A stretch of DNA of 64,000 bases from Nectonema munidae (lineage: Eukaryota > Nematomorpha > Nectonematoida > Nectonematidae), in the NCBI GenBank assembly GCA_030549495.1, contig JAUIRK010001053.1:436001-500000 (forward strand), written 5' to 3'. A model generated the notes under the pieces. The model was not told where the DNA came from and did no database searches. It saw only the letters and a program-made list of their open reading frames with translations. Shown piece by piece: positions 11,976 to 22,865 of the stretch (position 1 is its first letter; every line of letters begins with the position of its first letter). The translations under genes and the position numbers were made by a program.

Positions 11976-14900
11976 ATGCATTCACAACTATTATCCGTTT
12001 TAAACGAAGATGAGCGTAATATAAAAAAAGCACTAAAGGATAAACTCTTAATAATTAATGTTGAAGAGAGATATTCTTTTCTCATTTCTCTGCTTGAATT
12101 CATTATCCAAAAAGACTCCGAAGAATCCAAAGCACTGGAAGTGTCTTGTTTTTTAAAAGAAAATGTAAATGAAATGGATCACGGTGTTTTTTCATCCCTT
12201 TTGGAATATTTGGAAAAAAAGTTGTGTAATGAAGAGTTGATATATAATAAAGACTTGACTGTGTTTACTTCTTCACTTTTAAACAGCCTATCTTCAGATT
12301 TAGTTACTGTTCAGTACAAGCAAGTAAAAATGAAGCAAAATAAAGTAAGATCTTTATTTCTTCAAAATGTCTGGTCAAGTGAGATAATTGATGAATCCAA
12401 CGTTTTATTCTTAATGGAAATTGTTAATAACGTTTCATTAGCAAAAGCTGAGGTGAAGAATTGGATAGATAAATTGATCACTTTACTTAATACAGGACCA
12501 GTGGACATTGTTCCTGAGGTCATTGCAAACCTGCTAAAATACTCATCTACTAATTTCAAGTATATAATGTTGCAAATCTTGTCTTACTTCTCAAATAGAA
12601 ATCTTGAAGGCGAGTCTTTAATATTTAGTATCGAGAACCAAGTGATTTCCATAATGTCAAGCTTCATTCAGAAAAACAAAGAAGTTTTGACTGAATACAT
12701 CAAGTTTTGTCGAGAGATTTACTGCGTACATTCCTTGGTCTTTTCCATTTTTAACCTCCATCTTGTGCTTGATTTATACAGGAATAAGGTTATAACTCAA
12801 GCTGTCATGGACATTATTAAGTTTTTATTTGATAAGTACTTTATATTCTTCAAGCTTGTGAATGATGTTCCTTTTTTCAAAGCCTTTTTCGAAAACTCCA
12901 CATCCATAACTTCCCATTTTGATTTCTTGCTCAATCAGTGCGATAAGACGAAATTAGATGTGAATCTTTTCACTGATTTCGCAATATTCTTGATTAGTTC
13001 AGAACCCAGTACTCAAACTCTGACCTCTTCGTCTGCTTCCCAGGATTCTCTCTCTAATTTAGGCCAGAAAATTTTATTTGGCGTCATTGCGCAAAGTTTT
13101 GATACATCTAAAGATGTCTTTCCATTTATATTAAATTATATATTTGAAAGTAATTCCATGGTATACCTTGATATTTTACAAGAGTACCTCTATCATAGTC
13201 CTAAGTCAGTGCTGGGCTCTTTAGAAGTTCTATGCCAGTCCTTAACTTACTTGTCTTTCATGCCTGCTAAGATGGCGTATGAATTGATTAAAGTTCTAGT
13301 GCCGCTTTTTAAAAAAAGTCTTGAGTTAAGGAGCAAATTCATGTTAGAGTTCAGGAAGTCCATGTTTTCCAAAAGTAGGGACTGCAGACAAATTTCGATT
13401 CTGGGTTTTTGTGAGCTGATCAAGCATTTTAAAATATCCAGCACGTTTTCTTTCAGCCAAAGAAGTAGCGCAGCTTCTTCCATCCCGCTCAGCCAAATTT
13501 GGGTTGAGGGACACGCAAAATGCGACGCGGCAGGAAATGAGTCGCTGTGCATTGAAGTAATTAAATGTCTCAAAAGGTTTCTTCATCAAAACGACGTGTA
13601 TAATAAGTCCCTCTTGTACATATCAGTTTATCACGTGATCTGTGCTAATCCTGAAATTAGTAAGGCGATGCTTGAACTCCTATTTTCCATCCTTTCTCGC
13701 TTTTTAAACTTTTCTGATTCAGACAATTTTATAAGTTTTACTCTTTGCATTGATGCAAAGAATATGGCTGTGACTGAACCACTGCCCATTCTCATCCAAT
13801 CACTTTTTCACACCTTCATATTTTACACTTCTAAATTCTGTGGGGACACAACTGTTTCAACTTCGATACAACAAATTGAAAAAACGTTCAAATCTTTGAT
13901 TGATTTTTTAATAAAATGTAAAGCACATGACATTGAAGTTGACGTCAGTAGTTCAGAAGTTTCTCATGTAATGAAATTTAATTTATTTGTTTCTCTTTTC
14001 CATGTTTTAATGCAGTACGTCTTGGAATCAAGTCAATTTGACGAAAAAATTACACTTTTGTGCACTTTATTTACTGCATATGAAAGCAATGCTCAAGCAA
14101 AATTTCCCAATGTTCCACTTCATTTGAGAAAAAGTATCCAACATTCTGATACGAAGATGCTTGATTCTGTCCACTCTCTGAAAACATACTTAGTCTTTCT
14201 ACTTAATACCTTAGGAGAAGAAGATGTTGATTTCAAGGATGAGTTTTTGAAAGTTTTTGGTAGCAAGAAAAACGATTTTATACTTTACACCTTTCAACGC
14301 ATCAATATCACTCTAGATTCCTTTTCGTATTTTTTCGATATTCCCATATTTTGTCGATTGGATTACGATCTTTTGATGATGATTTTGAAGCTTTTAACTA
14401 TTTTAGTTAAAATTGTTACTGAAACTTCAAAAGATGTCACTACTGGATCTGATAAGTCGGGTGGAAATTCTGATGAAATTAACATGAAAAACGAAGCTTC
14501 TTTGTTATTAATAAATTTGGTCAATTTTTGTATTAAACGATTTTCTGACTCTTTCAGTGAAATTCTTGAAGCTATCGAACTAGGAAAGAAGAGTTGTGAA
14601 GAGTCAACTGAAAGTTCATCTGATGATGCTACTTCAAATCCAATCATTTATATCCTCGATTTCATTGCCGATGAGGTTGCTAGTTCCAAAAATAATAAAA
14701 AGTGTCATAGGTTCATTTTCAATTTGATTACCTTGGCACACACTTTAATAGATATTTTTACTATCAAAGAAAGTAATGGTGATGAGCTTTTAAAAAGTAT
14801 TTATCGCAAGTTCAAAAGTCTAAGCTTGGGTCTACAAAGTGGGGATGAACACAACTTCAAGCAGATTTTGACCTTTCTTCTCACCTTGAGTAAAAAGTGT

Positions 14901-15629
14901 AAATACCACACGGAATTTTTGAGAGAAGCAGCCTTTGACGTGCATTGTAGCCTTGGAGATGTAAATCAAAGTGTGACGACTGGAGCACCATGCATACTCA
15001 ATATCAAAGAATCAAATGCCACCGTTGTTCTGTCTGCGATCATTCATTGCGTGGATAATATACTCGAAATGGTGGACACTTTGATTTGCCAACTAAAAGT
15101 CATCCTCTATCTGAAAAATTGCTCCGACACAGACAGAATTTTGAAGGAAGGAAATGCTTCCATTTTGTTGTCCGAATGCACTGCTATCCTCGCTATCATC
15201 ATTCAAATATCCTTGCCTGCCCCCCTTTTCCCCACTATTTTCAGAAGTGTGGTAAAGTTTTATGATGTATTGGCTACTCTCGCCAAATATTATATAAGTG
15301 CTTTTGACTTGCACAAAATTCACTACCAGGAACTTTTTGATGCTCTCCTAAAGAATATTTGTTGCAATCTCACGGATAATGTGTATCCGTTTATATTTTA
15401 TACACAAAAGACTGAATCTTCACCAAAAAAGAAGGTCAAAAAAGCCAAGGTGAATTGTAAAAGCGAATTCAACGCAAAATTGATCTTCTCGATCGAACAA
15501 TATAACAAAGTTATCTTGCAGTTAGGCACCAAAACCAAGACTAAGAACTTGTCTGATTACGTTAAGTTGTCGACTTCACGAGATTTCAGAATAAACGTGG
15601 ATTCCTTCGCCAAAAATCTCAGCAATTAA
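11976..15629 (+). CDS. FANCI: FANCI: Fanconi anemia group I protein homologue
   Basis: A 1217-residue protein in one uninterrupted frame; the human protein is 1328. FANCI pairs with FANCD2 in the ID complex, which is mono-ubiquitinated on chromatin to start DNA interstrand crosslink repair in the nucleus. Recognition rests on several blocks. FRKSMFSK (Lys461) aligns with the human ubiquitination site Lys523. SQ sites follow at Ser494 and Ser506 (FSQR, LSQIW), at nearly the human spacing of the ATR-phosphorylated cluster. NESLCIEVIKCLKRFL matches human NETFCLEIMDSLRRCL. DVHCSLGDVNQSV matches DIHGHLGDIDQDV. FSIEQYNKVILQL and KLSTSRDF lie at the C-terminus. A basic stretch, SPKKKVKKAK (residues 1149-1158), could be a nuclear signal. 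The protein is mostly alpha-helical and solenoid-like. The start is the first ATG of the frame. Human FANCI has many introns; none is visible here. Confidence 0.93.
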   Translation: MHSQLLSVLNEDERNIKKALKDKLLIINVEERYSFLISLLEFIIQKDSEESKALEVSCFLKENVNEMDHGVFSSLLEYLEKKLCNEELIYNKDLTVFTSSLLNSLSSDLVTVQYKQVKMKQNKVRSLFLQNVWSSEIIDESNVLFLMEIVNNVSLAKAEVKNWIDKLITLLNTGPVDIVPEVIANLLKYSSTNFKYIMLQILSYFSNRNLEGESLIFSIENQVISIMSSFIQKNKEVLTEYIKFCREIYCVHSLVFSIFNLHLVLDLYRNKVITQAVMDIIKFLFDKYFIFFKLVNDVPFFKAFFENSTSITSHFDFLLNQCDKTKLDVNLFTDFAIFLISSEPSTQTLTSSSASQDSLSNLGQKILFGVIAQSFDTSKDVFPFILNYIFESNSMVYLDILQEYLYHSPKSVLGSLEVLCQSLTYLSFMPAKMAYELIKVLVPLFKKSLELRSKFMLEFRKSMFSKSRDCRQISILGFCELIKHFKISSTFSFSQRSSAASSIPLSQIWVEGHAKCDAAGNESLCIEVIKCLKRFLHQNDVYNKSLLYISVYHVICANPEISKAMLELLFSILSRFLNFSDSDNFISFTLCIDAKNMAVTEPLPILIQSLFHTFIFYTSKFCGDTTVSTSIQQIEKTFKSLIDFLIKCKAHDIEVDVSSSEVSHVMKFNLFVSLFHVLMQYVLESSQFDEKITLLCTLFTAYESNAQAKFPNVPLHLRKSIQHSDTKMLDSVHSLKTYLVFLLNTLGEEDVDFKDEFLKVFGSKKNDFILYTFQRINITLDSFSYFFDIPIFCRLDYDLLMMILKLLTILVKIVTETSKDVTTGSDKSGGNSDEINMKNEASLLLINLVNFCIKRFSDSFSEILEAIELGKKSCEESTESSSDDATSNPIIYILDFIADEVASSKNNKKCHRFIFNLITLAHTLIDIFTIKESNGDELLKSIYRKFKSLSLGLQSGDEHNFKQILTFLLTLSKKCKYHTEFLREAAFDVHCSLGDVNQSVTTGAPCILNIKESNATVVLSAIIHCVDNILEMVDTLICQLKVILYLKNCSDTDRILKEGNASILLSECTAILAIIIQISLPAPLFPTIFRSVVKFYDVLATLAKYYISAFDLHKIHYQELFDALLKNICCNLTDNVYPFIFYTQKTESSPKKKVKKAKVNCKSEFNAKLIFSIEQYNKVILQLGTKTKTKNLSDYVKLSTSRDFRINVDSFAKNLSN

Positions 15630-15648
15630 ACTTATAATGCTCATTTCA

Positions 15649-15654
15649 AATAAA
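15649..15654 (+). terminator. Polyadenylation signal of FANCI
   Basis: AATAAA begins 20 bases after the FANCI stop codon, in a T-rich 3' flank. It is the natural 3'-end signal for this gene. Confidence 0.55.
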
Positions 15655-17086
15655 TTACATATATTTTTTTCATATTTGATGGTAAACAGGGGTCATCGTC
15701 ACGAATGGTCACTAGAATAGAGGTAGGATCTAAAAGTTTTCCTGTGTCTTTATGAATGTGTTTTCACGTAAATCAGCGTTTGTCAAACTTTTCCTACTCA
15801 CCCTTAGACATTATTTTTTTCAAAAAACATGCCCTTCAGACAACATTTAAAAAAGCGTAATTTCTTTCACAATGAAGGAAATGCGTAGAAAATTTGGAAA
15901 ATTAATAAAACATATGATGGAAAAATCTAGTATTTTTTACTCAACATTCATAATCATTTTTTCATGTGGCCAATAATTTTAATCCTACGTTTGATATTTC
16001 TGAAATTATCCAAAATTAATACTTACCTCTTTTTTATATCTCAGTTGAACAGCGTATTATATTCCGGCAATTTTAGTTAATCGTACATTGTTATCTATCA
16101 CCTATTATATTAGTGGCTCCAATATTTTATTGATTGATGCATGCTAGCACAAACGCACTAATAAGTATGAAGAAGAAACTTTCTTGCCAAAACGTATCAA
16201 AAGCCTTCTTAAGAGTGTAAGATACCATGCCTACTGTGAGGTCATCGTTTTGACTTTTCTAAATGTCATGGTGCAAGATAAACAGGCATGATTCTTAGAG
16301 AGTAGACTAGAGGGGTCCCAAAAGTGGTCAATATCGACCCCCAGGTTGTATAAGAGTTTTTTAAGGGTCGATTATTACATAGAGGTTGAAGGGATCGCTT
16401 ATGTTATGGAGAATCTATCTTTTATTTTAGCAATCTATTTTCTGCCTTCTGAAAAAAGTGAAGACTCACTATCGAATAAATTAATTTTCATTTACTCAAA
16501 CAGGAAATACTAATTCCTGATCCAGCTTCAATTTTTAGCAACCTAGTTTGCTGAAAACAAATTCCATGCTGTCTTCGAATCTACAATGAGAAAAGGACTA
16601 ACCCCGCCCAAACAGCTCTTTCCAGGATTTTAAAGAGTCATTTGACATAAAAATCTTATTCATGCTTTGTTAAACTGTGCATAATCAGTAAAAAATTTAA
16701 AAAAATCATTAAGACTTTCCATAGACGTAGCTAAGAGTAGGGAGTAGGATCTCTCCTATGATAAGTTCACCCCTTTCCTTCTTAGAGGCTCTAGAGGTCC
16801 ACTGGACTCATATATCTGTGAGTTAATGTGGCGACAAGAGAAAAAAGAAAACTGGTTAGATCCTTTTGATTCAATACTTCAACAAATTCTTGATTTATGT
16901 TCGGCATGGTATGGTTCGTGTTTGTTTTACCATATTTTTATTTTACTTTTTTAATTAAAATAAGTTTTTTTTTAATTGTTTCTTTTAAATCGCTTTTTCT
17001 AAAAAAATGTATTCTTTTTAATTTACTTATTTTTGATGGAAAATCCATTCTTTTTATTTTAGAGGAGAAAAAAATAAAGCATTCTA
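15655..17086. other. No recognised gene
   Basis: Intergenic, AT-rich. A possible degenerate hAT end of the TAGAGGGGTCCCAAAAGTGG type starts near 16308, but no partner end or transposase was found. No host exon is recognisable. Confidence 0.35.
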
Positions 17087-18003
17087 CCCTCGCTTGACGG
17101 ACATTTTTGTACTAACGCCGTTGGCGGACTGGGGACAATTTTGTCCAATTTTCACCATTACGTTTTTTCATCAGAAAATAGTGAAGTCATTATACCATAG
17201 GTTAATTGTATGAATTACTTGAAAATAAAAGGAGAAAACATTCTATAAAAGTCTATTTTAACGGTGAAAATTTTATCAATTTAACGCCATCTATATTTTT
17301 TAAACTTGATCTAATACTGGTTGTTAAAATTTCAATTAGGATGTGAACAAAAACAGACTGAATAAGACTTACTTTGTAAGTGACAGTAGATTTTTAAGAT
17401 AGGTGGTATTTTTGTCGATAAGGCACTGATGCGCCATCTGCAAGAGCTAAGAGTAATTTTTGACAGGCAGTAATCTAACGTGGAAGAATCGGATTTAAAA
17501 AACTGCGCTACAATCATTTACCAACGAACGACAAAAAACATTAGTAACTTTCAAACCTTCCGAACTCACATCGCTTGAATCAACGTAATTGAAAAAATAT
17601 ACAATACAAAGCTCGTTCACTTTGTTCTTGTTATCTTGTGAAATCAAAATTTGTTTTTATTTACTTTTATTCCTCGTGCTCTTCTCGACACAACTGGTAA
17701 ATACATTTATTGATTCAGGAGTGAGCAGACTCTGCTGATATATTATGAATTTTTGTTTTTCGTGTTTACCTATAACCCTTCAACAATGGTGTGAACGAAT
17801 AAGAAATGATCATGAAGAAAATAATATGATGCTGGTTTACTATTGTTGTGCTCTTATGACACACGATATCGACATTTGTTATTACATCTCTATCTGTGCT
17901 TATGCAATGTATCGATAAACTTTGCAATTGGTAAATTGAGGAGCACATTTTGTTCATACACAATTTTCTGATAAATCTTTCTGGTTTCTGCTGACATTAT
18001 TCA

Positions 18004-18491
18004 CCATCACCTCCTTTTCTGATGTTGGGTCTTCTGAAAAAAGTTCTTCTTCTTCATTACATTCTTCTTCTTACAGTAGTTTTGACAGTGACTTCAATAT
18101 TACTGATCAAGCCTTGGTTGCTCCTGATGTAACTGTATATTCTTAGGAACCGACTTTCAGCCATCTTCTCATGTCTATCACCTCCTTTTCTGATGATGAG
18201 TCTTCTGAAAAAAGTTCTTCTTCTTCTTACAGTAGTTTTGACAGTGACTTCAATATTACTGATCAAGCCTTGGTTGCTCCTGATGGAACTGAATATTCTT
18301 GGGAACTGGCTTTCAGTCATCTTCTCATGTCTATCACCGTCTTTTCTGATGTTGAGTCTTCTGAAAAAAGTTCTTCTTCTTCATTACATTCTTCTTCTTA
18401 CAGTAGTTTTGACAGTGACTTCAATATTACTGATCAAGCCTTGGTTGCTCCTGATAGAAATGAATATTCTTGGGAACCGGCTTTCAGCCAT
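18004..18491 (+). repeat. In-frame tandem repeat coding the piggyBac N-terminus (3 units)
   Basis: Three direct units at 18004-18174 (171 bp), 18175-18330 (156 bp) and 18331-18491. The middle unit lacks 15 bp, so all steps are multiples of three and the frame is kept. Each unit encodes an acidic, Ser-rich segment with SSYSSFDSDFNITDQALVAP followed by an EYSWE-like motif. The first unit has TAG where the others have TGG (Trp). Acidic, low-complexity N-termini are normal in piggyBac transposases; a tandem triplication of the segment is not something I know as usual. Confidence 0.85.
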
Positions 18492-20451
18492 ACTGGAAGA
18501 CCAGAAAGAATCAACATAAGAGACCTTAGTAAATAAGACCTTATGGTCCCAAAGGACAGGTGAAAAAGACAAAAGATGTTCTTAGTCTATTCAAACTTTT
18601 CCTTGATACTAGCATCATAGCTCCCATTTATTCGATGACTCTAGCAAAAATGGATTTAAATTTCAGGTAAAAATATATGCATGCGTGATATTATGACACA
18701 TCTAAACATTTTTTTCCTTAGTTCTCTAGTTGTGGGGCTAAATTTTTGATGAGTCAAATACACTAATAAGGTTTTGGATAGCTTAAATCAATTTTAGTTT
18801 TAGAATTCAGGTTTAGGTTAGCGTTAGGATAATTTCATTTCTTTTTTTCTTTCAAAAAGTTCATTTGCATTGTATTACTATGAATTTCCAAACTAACATA
18901 ATAGAATATGTTTTTGCTTTTTGTTTGTTTGGGTATATTGGTAAGCAATTTATCAAAAGGTGAAAATTGTAGGAATTGAAAAATGAAAAATTAAAATAAT
19001 AAAATTGTATTTTTACTACTAGAAAATTGTATTCTAGACCGTTTTTTTACTTTTTCAGATCGATAAGTCCTGAGTATTAGAATTTGCATCACTTATAAAA
19101 GTTTTCAGATAAGTCATCTCTTAGCCTACTTTAGTGCCTTCATTAGTATCGGTCAAAATGGAGATCCAAAAGTCAAAGTTTCTGATTTGTTTTCAAGTTC
19201 AGGCAATCCCTTCTTGAGAGCAAGCTTGGGTCGGGACATGTTCACTCTCATACATGTTTTTCTCCGTTTTGACAAAAAAGAAGAGAGAAATCCCTTGGAA
19301 AAAAACGCTATAAGAAAGCTACATGACCACTTCTATAGTAAATTTTCAAGATATTGCACTCCACACTCAGCGCTCACGATAGATGTGCAACTAGTTACTT
19401 TCAGAGGAGGTTGCTCGATAAAAATTTATGACCCTAAGAAGCCCGGCCACTATGGGGTGAAGTTTTATCACTTGAACGACGCTAAATATTTTTACTGTAT
19501 GAAACCTGAAATTTACGCGTCTGGTTTACAGGACCCCTCCTACTTTTCTGTTTTGAACGCGTGCAAGCGTTTGATAAAAGATAGTTACATCCTGAAAAGT
19601 TGTGGAATATACATTGATCGATTTTTTACTAGTCATGAACTTCTCATTTGGTGTAATGGTCAAGACGTTTCTTTGTGTGGAACAGTTATGTCTAACAGAA
19701 GGTTTCTCCCTTATATATTTAGGCCACCCTATCTAAAAGAGTTGAAATTATGTGAGCATGAGAGTAGAATAATTGACATAAAATTTGCTCCGTTGACTGC
19801 CTACATACCAAGAAAACATTCTTCTAAAAACTTCAAAGTTGTGTATATTCTATCCTCACAACATAAAAATCCAAAAGTAAGCAATGTTCATTCTAAACCT
19901 AACAGCTTATTATCTTATAATGAATATAAAGGAGGAGTGGATGTTGCTAATAAAATGCTCAGAGCCTACAGGTCTTACAAGCCTAATAGAAAATGGACGC
20001 ATGCAGTTTTTTCTAACTATTTAGACATTAGTGTCTTGAACACCTGGATAATTTTGCCAAGTTCAACTCGCCTGACAAATTTCTTTCAACCAAAGAAAGT
20101 GGAAGAAAAGTTTTCATACAGAATTTATCCTTTCTGGCCGAAGAATCAATGAAAACAAGGTCAATGATATCCGAAGTACCCTTAGCTATCAGAAACTTAC
20201 TCTCTTTTTATGGGTTTTCCCAAGACACTACTCAACCAACTACTTCCACCTCAAGATCTTTGTGTTACCTTTGCAAAATAAAAAGAAAAAAAACATCTAA
20301 AAAGTGTGAAAAGTGCAAAAAGTTTGTTTGCAATGTACATTATAGAATATTGTGCTCTGAATGCTTAGTCAAATCATATAAATTTAACGCCAAATATACT
20401 AACTTTTACTTTAATTTCAAAATTTTCTTTTTTTCAAAAACAATAAAATAA
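18171..20451 (+). pseudogene. piggyBac transposase, broken into several frames
   Basis: The N-terminal acidic repeats (18171-18536) end in GRPERINIRDLSK. A GPKGQVKKTKDVLSLFKLFL block follows near 18541-18600 in another frame. The main catalytic piece is 19187-20152 (321 codons), with IDVQLVTFRGG (Asp66 of this piece), IDRFFTS (Asp144) and YKGGVDVANKM (Asp252), so the DDD triad is kept. Two changes stand out: the usual DEQL is DVQL, and the usual DVAD is DVAN. The C-terminal cysteine-rich zinc domain (CYLCKIKRKK to CSEC) sits at 20149-20451 in a shifted frame that overlaps the previous stop by 4 bases. At least two frame changes and one early stop make it non-functional as it stands. Confidence 0.8.
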
Positions 20452-20651
20452 TTTTTTTTGCTAATTTTATTTTATTTTGATTTTTTATCCTAACGAGAAC
20501 GTTTACATGTTACTTTTGAAAGAAGTTTCGATGATGGATATTTTAGAAAAATGTGTTTTAAATTGGCAATGGACAAAATTGTCCGGAGTCCGTCAAGCGA
20601 GGGATCTAAATGAATTATTACAGTATTTGCAATCTATTTGAAGGTGACTAA

Positions 20652-22857
20652 TAGGGATATAACTTTTTGACTTTTTTTTCTAAATCAAAAACCCAGTAAC
20701 ACCATATGATGAAACTTTCCATTTGGTTCACAAAAATGTCATTTTTGATCATTTTGGCGCCAAAAAGGTGGCGCGCATCGCTGTTTGAATATTCATTCAT
20801 TACTTCTCTTATTTAATTATATTGATTCATTCGTTTTTGTCTTTTTTCTTTCACGTAATGTTTTTTCTCTTCATAATCATATTTTTAATCTTTTCCATAA
20901 AATTTGAATATTTTTTTTCAGATTAAATGAGTAATAAAAATTGTGTCAAGAGAAGGCCAGAAATTCCTCTTGTAACTACATGTTTATCTGGTTTCTGTAA
21001 AATGCCAACCAATAAACAAATCATTGGAAGGTATTTAAACTTGTTTGAGAGGCAGAAGAGTAAGAAAGCAAGGATCAAAATTTTAGCAGAAGAATTAAGT
21101 CACCTATGGAATGAGTTGAACTTTCCAAAAATTTTGAATCAGCAAGTGGTGTTGAAAGTTGGAAAAGTTATTAATTTGTATGAAAAGTACAGGAAAAGAA
21201 AGACTGAAAAATTAGAGGAGGAGATGAAAAGTTTGTTTGATATGACTAAAGCTGGCGGTTTTTCGCTGAGTTCAGAGGATAAAGCCCTTTATCACACCCA
21301 GATTGCAACAGCGGGTAGAGTAGGTTATTCAACAAGATCTGAGGCAAGCATCACATCAATACATCCTTCGAAGCGCGTTAAAGTTTCGAGATTGTCTTAT
21401 ACTGAATCGACATCTTCGTGTGTTCCGGCTGAATCAAACTCTGGTTCTGAAAGTTCTAGTCTCACTGAAATTGAAAATGATGATGAATTTGTCCCGGATG
21501 AAAAGAATGAAGCAAAGAAAAAGTATAACTCAACGAAATCCGCCGCTAAGCTTGTAACACAGCATTGTTTGTCTACCAGAAAGGCTTCAGTTGTATTTAG
21601 TTCTCTGAAACTTGATGGAATTGATATTGAAAGTCCGAGTCAGGTTGGGGTGTGGAAAAAGGTTATTAAAGAATCTGAAAGTGTTAAAGAAAAGCTTATG
21701 GAGGTTTTGAAATCGGAAGTGTTTTGTTTACATTTTGATGGAAAAAGTATTAAAAAGATAGAGTATCAAGTGGTGTGTCTTCAAAATAGCCAAAGGAGAA
21801 TAAATTTTGCAATACTAACTTGCAGAAATGGTTCTTCTAAAGCTATTTTTGAAGAGTTGGTGAAACTTATGGATGATTTTGACGCTGGGTAGAGTATTAA
21901 AATGATTATATGCGATTCAACAGCAGTGAATACCGGTCGTGAAAATGGGATTGTTGTTAGGTTTCAGAGAATGATGAACGAGAAGGGATACGACAAGCCA
22001 CAATTTATTCCATATCAACACCATGTTTTGGACTTGGTTTTGAGACATATCATGGATTCAAGCTTTGGCGGTTCGACCAAAAGTTTTCACTTGAATTATT
22101 TCTTCGTTGATATAATAGTTCAAAATTAGGAATTCTTGAAACAAATTATATTTCTGATTGTCATCATTATGGAACTTCCAAAAATACAGGCTCTAGGGAT
22201 GATTTCAAGTTTTTGTTCGAACTCTGCGAGGCATTCAAGTTCCATAAAGAAACTGGCAAATGGCCCAAAATAAGCTGGAAAAAACTGTCATCTCTCCACA
22301 ACGCCAGATGGAATTCACGAGGCTTGTATGCCTTAATGGCTCATTTTTTACTCCCTAAAAAGAGAGAAGAGCTCGAAAAAATTTGTTTGTTTATTTCATT
22401 TTCTTGGTGTGACTTTTGGTTTTCTGACCAAAAATGCGAAGTTTGGACTTATGGTAAACTAAAACAAGCTATAGTTGAACAAAATTGTACGAAGGCCATA
22501 CCCACTTTCCTGAAATTTTTCAGTTCTGAAAATTCATTGACATTCCTAGAACAAACATCTTTGCCGAACGTGGGGTTAAAAAAATGGAAGAAATAGTGAA
22601 AAACTCACGCTCTGATAAATAGCTAACATCCAAATTTTTAGCTACTAATGCTTTTTAGCTTTTCATACGTTTTTAATATAGTTTTGAATCAATAAATTCG
22701 AATTTTTTTGTACCTTTAGTTATTTGTTAGTGACCCTACTATTTAATTAGTTTTTTACCCGTGCGCGCCAGGTTTTTTGAACATTTTTTAGTTTCTAACA
22801 AAATTATTCATCGGAAAACACTACAGGGTTTTCAAGTTAAAAAAAGTTATATCCCTA
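20652..22857 (+). mobile_element. hAT-like DNA transposon with perfect 8-bp duplication (TAGGGATATAAC family)
   Basis: The element begins TAGGGATATAACTTTTT and ends with the complement of the same 17 bases. It is flanked by GTGACTAA at 20644-20651 and 22858-22865, a perfect 8-bp target duplication. The TAGGG start fits the hAT rule YA(A/G)NG. It is only 2206 bp long and holds one transposase-like gene (20927-22596). It inserted 41 bp after the right end of the piggyBac. A second, decayed copy of the same coding region lies at 40435-41150 in the SRP19 intron. Confidence 0.85.
20927..22596 (+). pseudogene. Transposase-like protein of an unusual hAT-like family, lightly broken
   Basis: A first open piece of 321 codons (20927-21892) carries a basic N-terminus, coiled-coil-like segments and an acidic Ser-rich stretch (about residues 150-195). 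It then has CLHFDGKSI, a probable catalytic Asp. After one in-frame TAG (21890-21892) the same frame goes on with ICDSTAVNTGRENGIVVRF and YQHHVLDLVLRHIMD. A frame change near 22130-22210 leads to the third piece (22213-22596), with HNARWNSRGLYALMAHFL and ISFSWCDFWFSDQ. The CDS.AVNTG and QHH..LD..LRH motifs recur in transposase-like proteins of invertebrates as I remember them. I see no BED finger and no classic hAT dimerisation motif. Superfamily assignment rests mainly on the element ends. Confidence 0.6.
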
Positions 22858-22865
22858 GTGACTAA

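Larger units (their letters stand above)
17087..20603 (+). mobile_element. piggyBac DNA transposon, broken
   Basis: The ends are a 16-bp perfect terminal inverted repeat: CCCTCGCTTGACGGAC at 17087 and its complement ending at 20603. An inner motif, GGACAATTTTGTCC, is repeated near both ends, with a 5' spacer insertion at the left side. The body encodes a piggyBac transposase in the same direction. The expected TTAA target duplication is not visible: flanks are TCTA on the left and ATCTAA on the right, so it has mutated or the limits are off by a few bases. The 5' non-coding part (17087-18000) is long and has no recognised content. Confidence 0.85.

Noticed and set aside
13247-13589. Antisense ORFs inside FANCI
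   Set aside because: They are shadows of the FANCI frame with no family resemblance.
11976-15629. FANCI as a processed pseudogene
   Set aside because: No stop or frame change in 1217 codons, no poly(A) tract and no flanking duplication were seen; intron loss remains possible.
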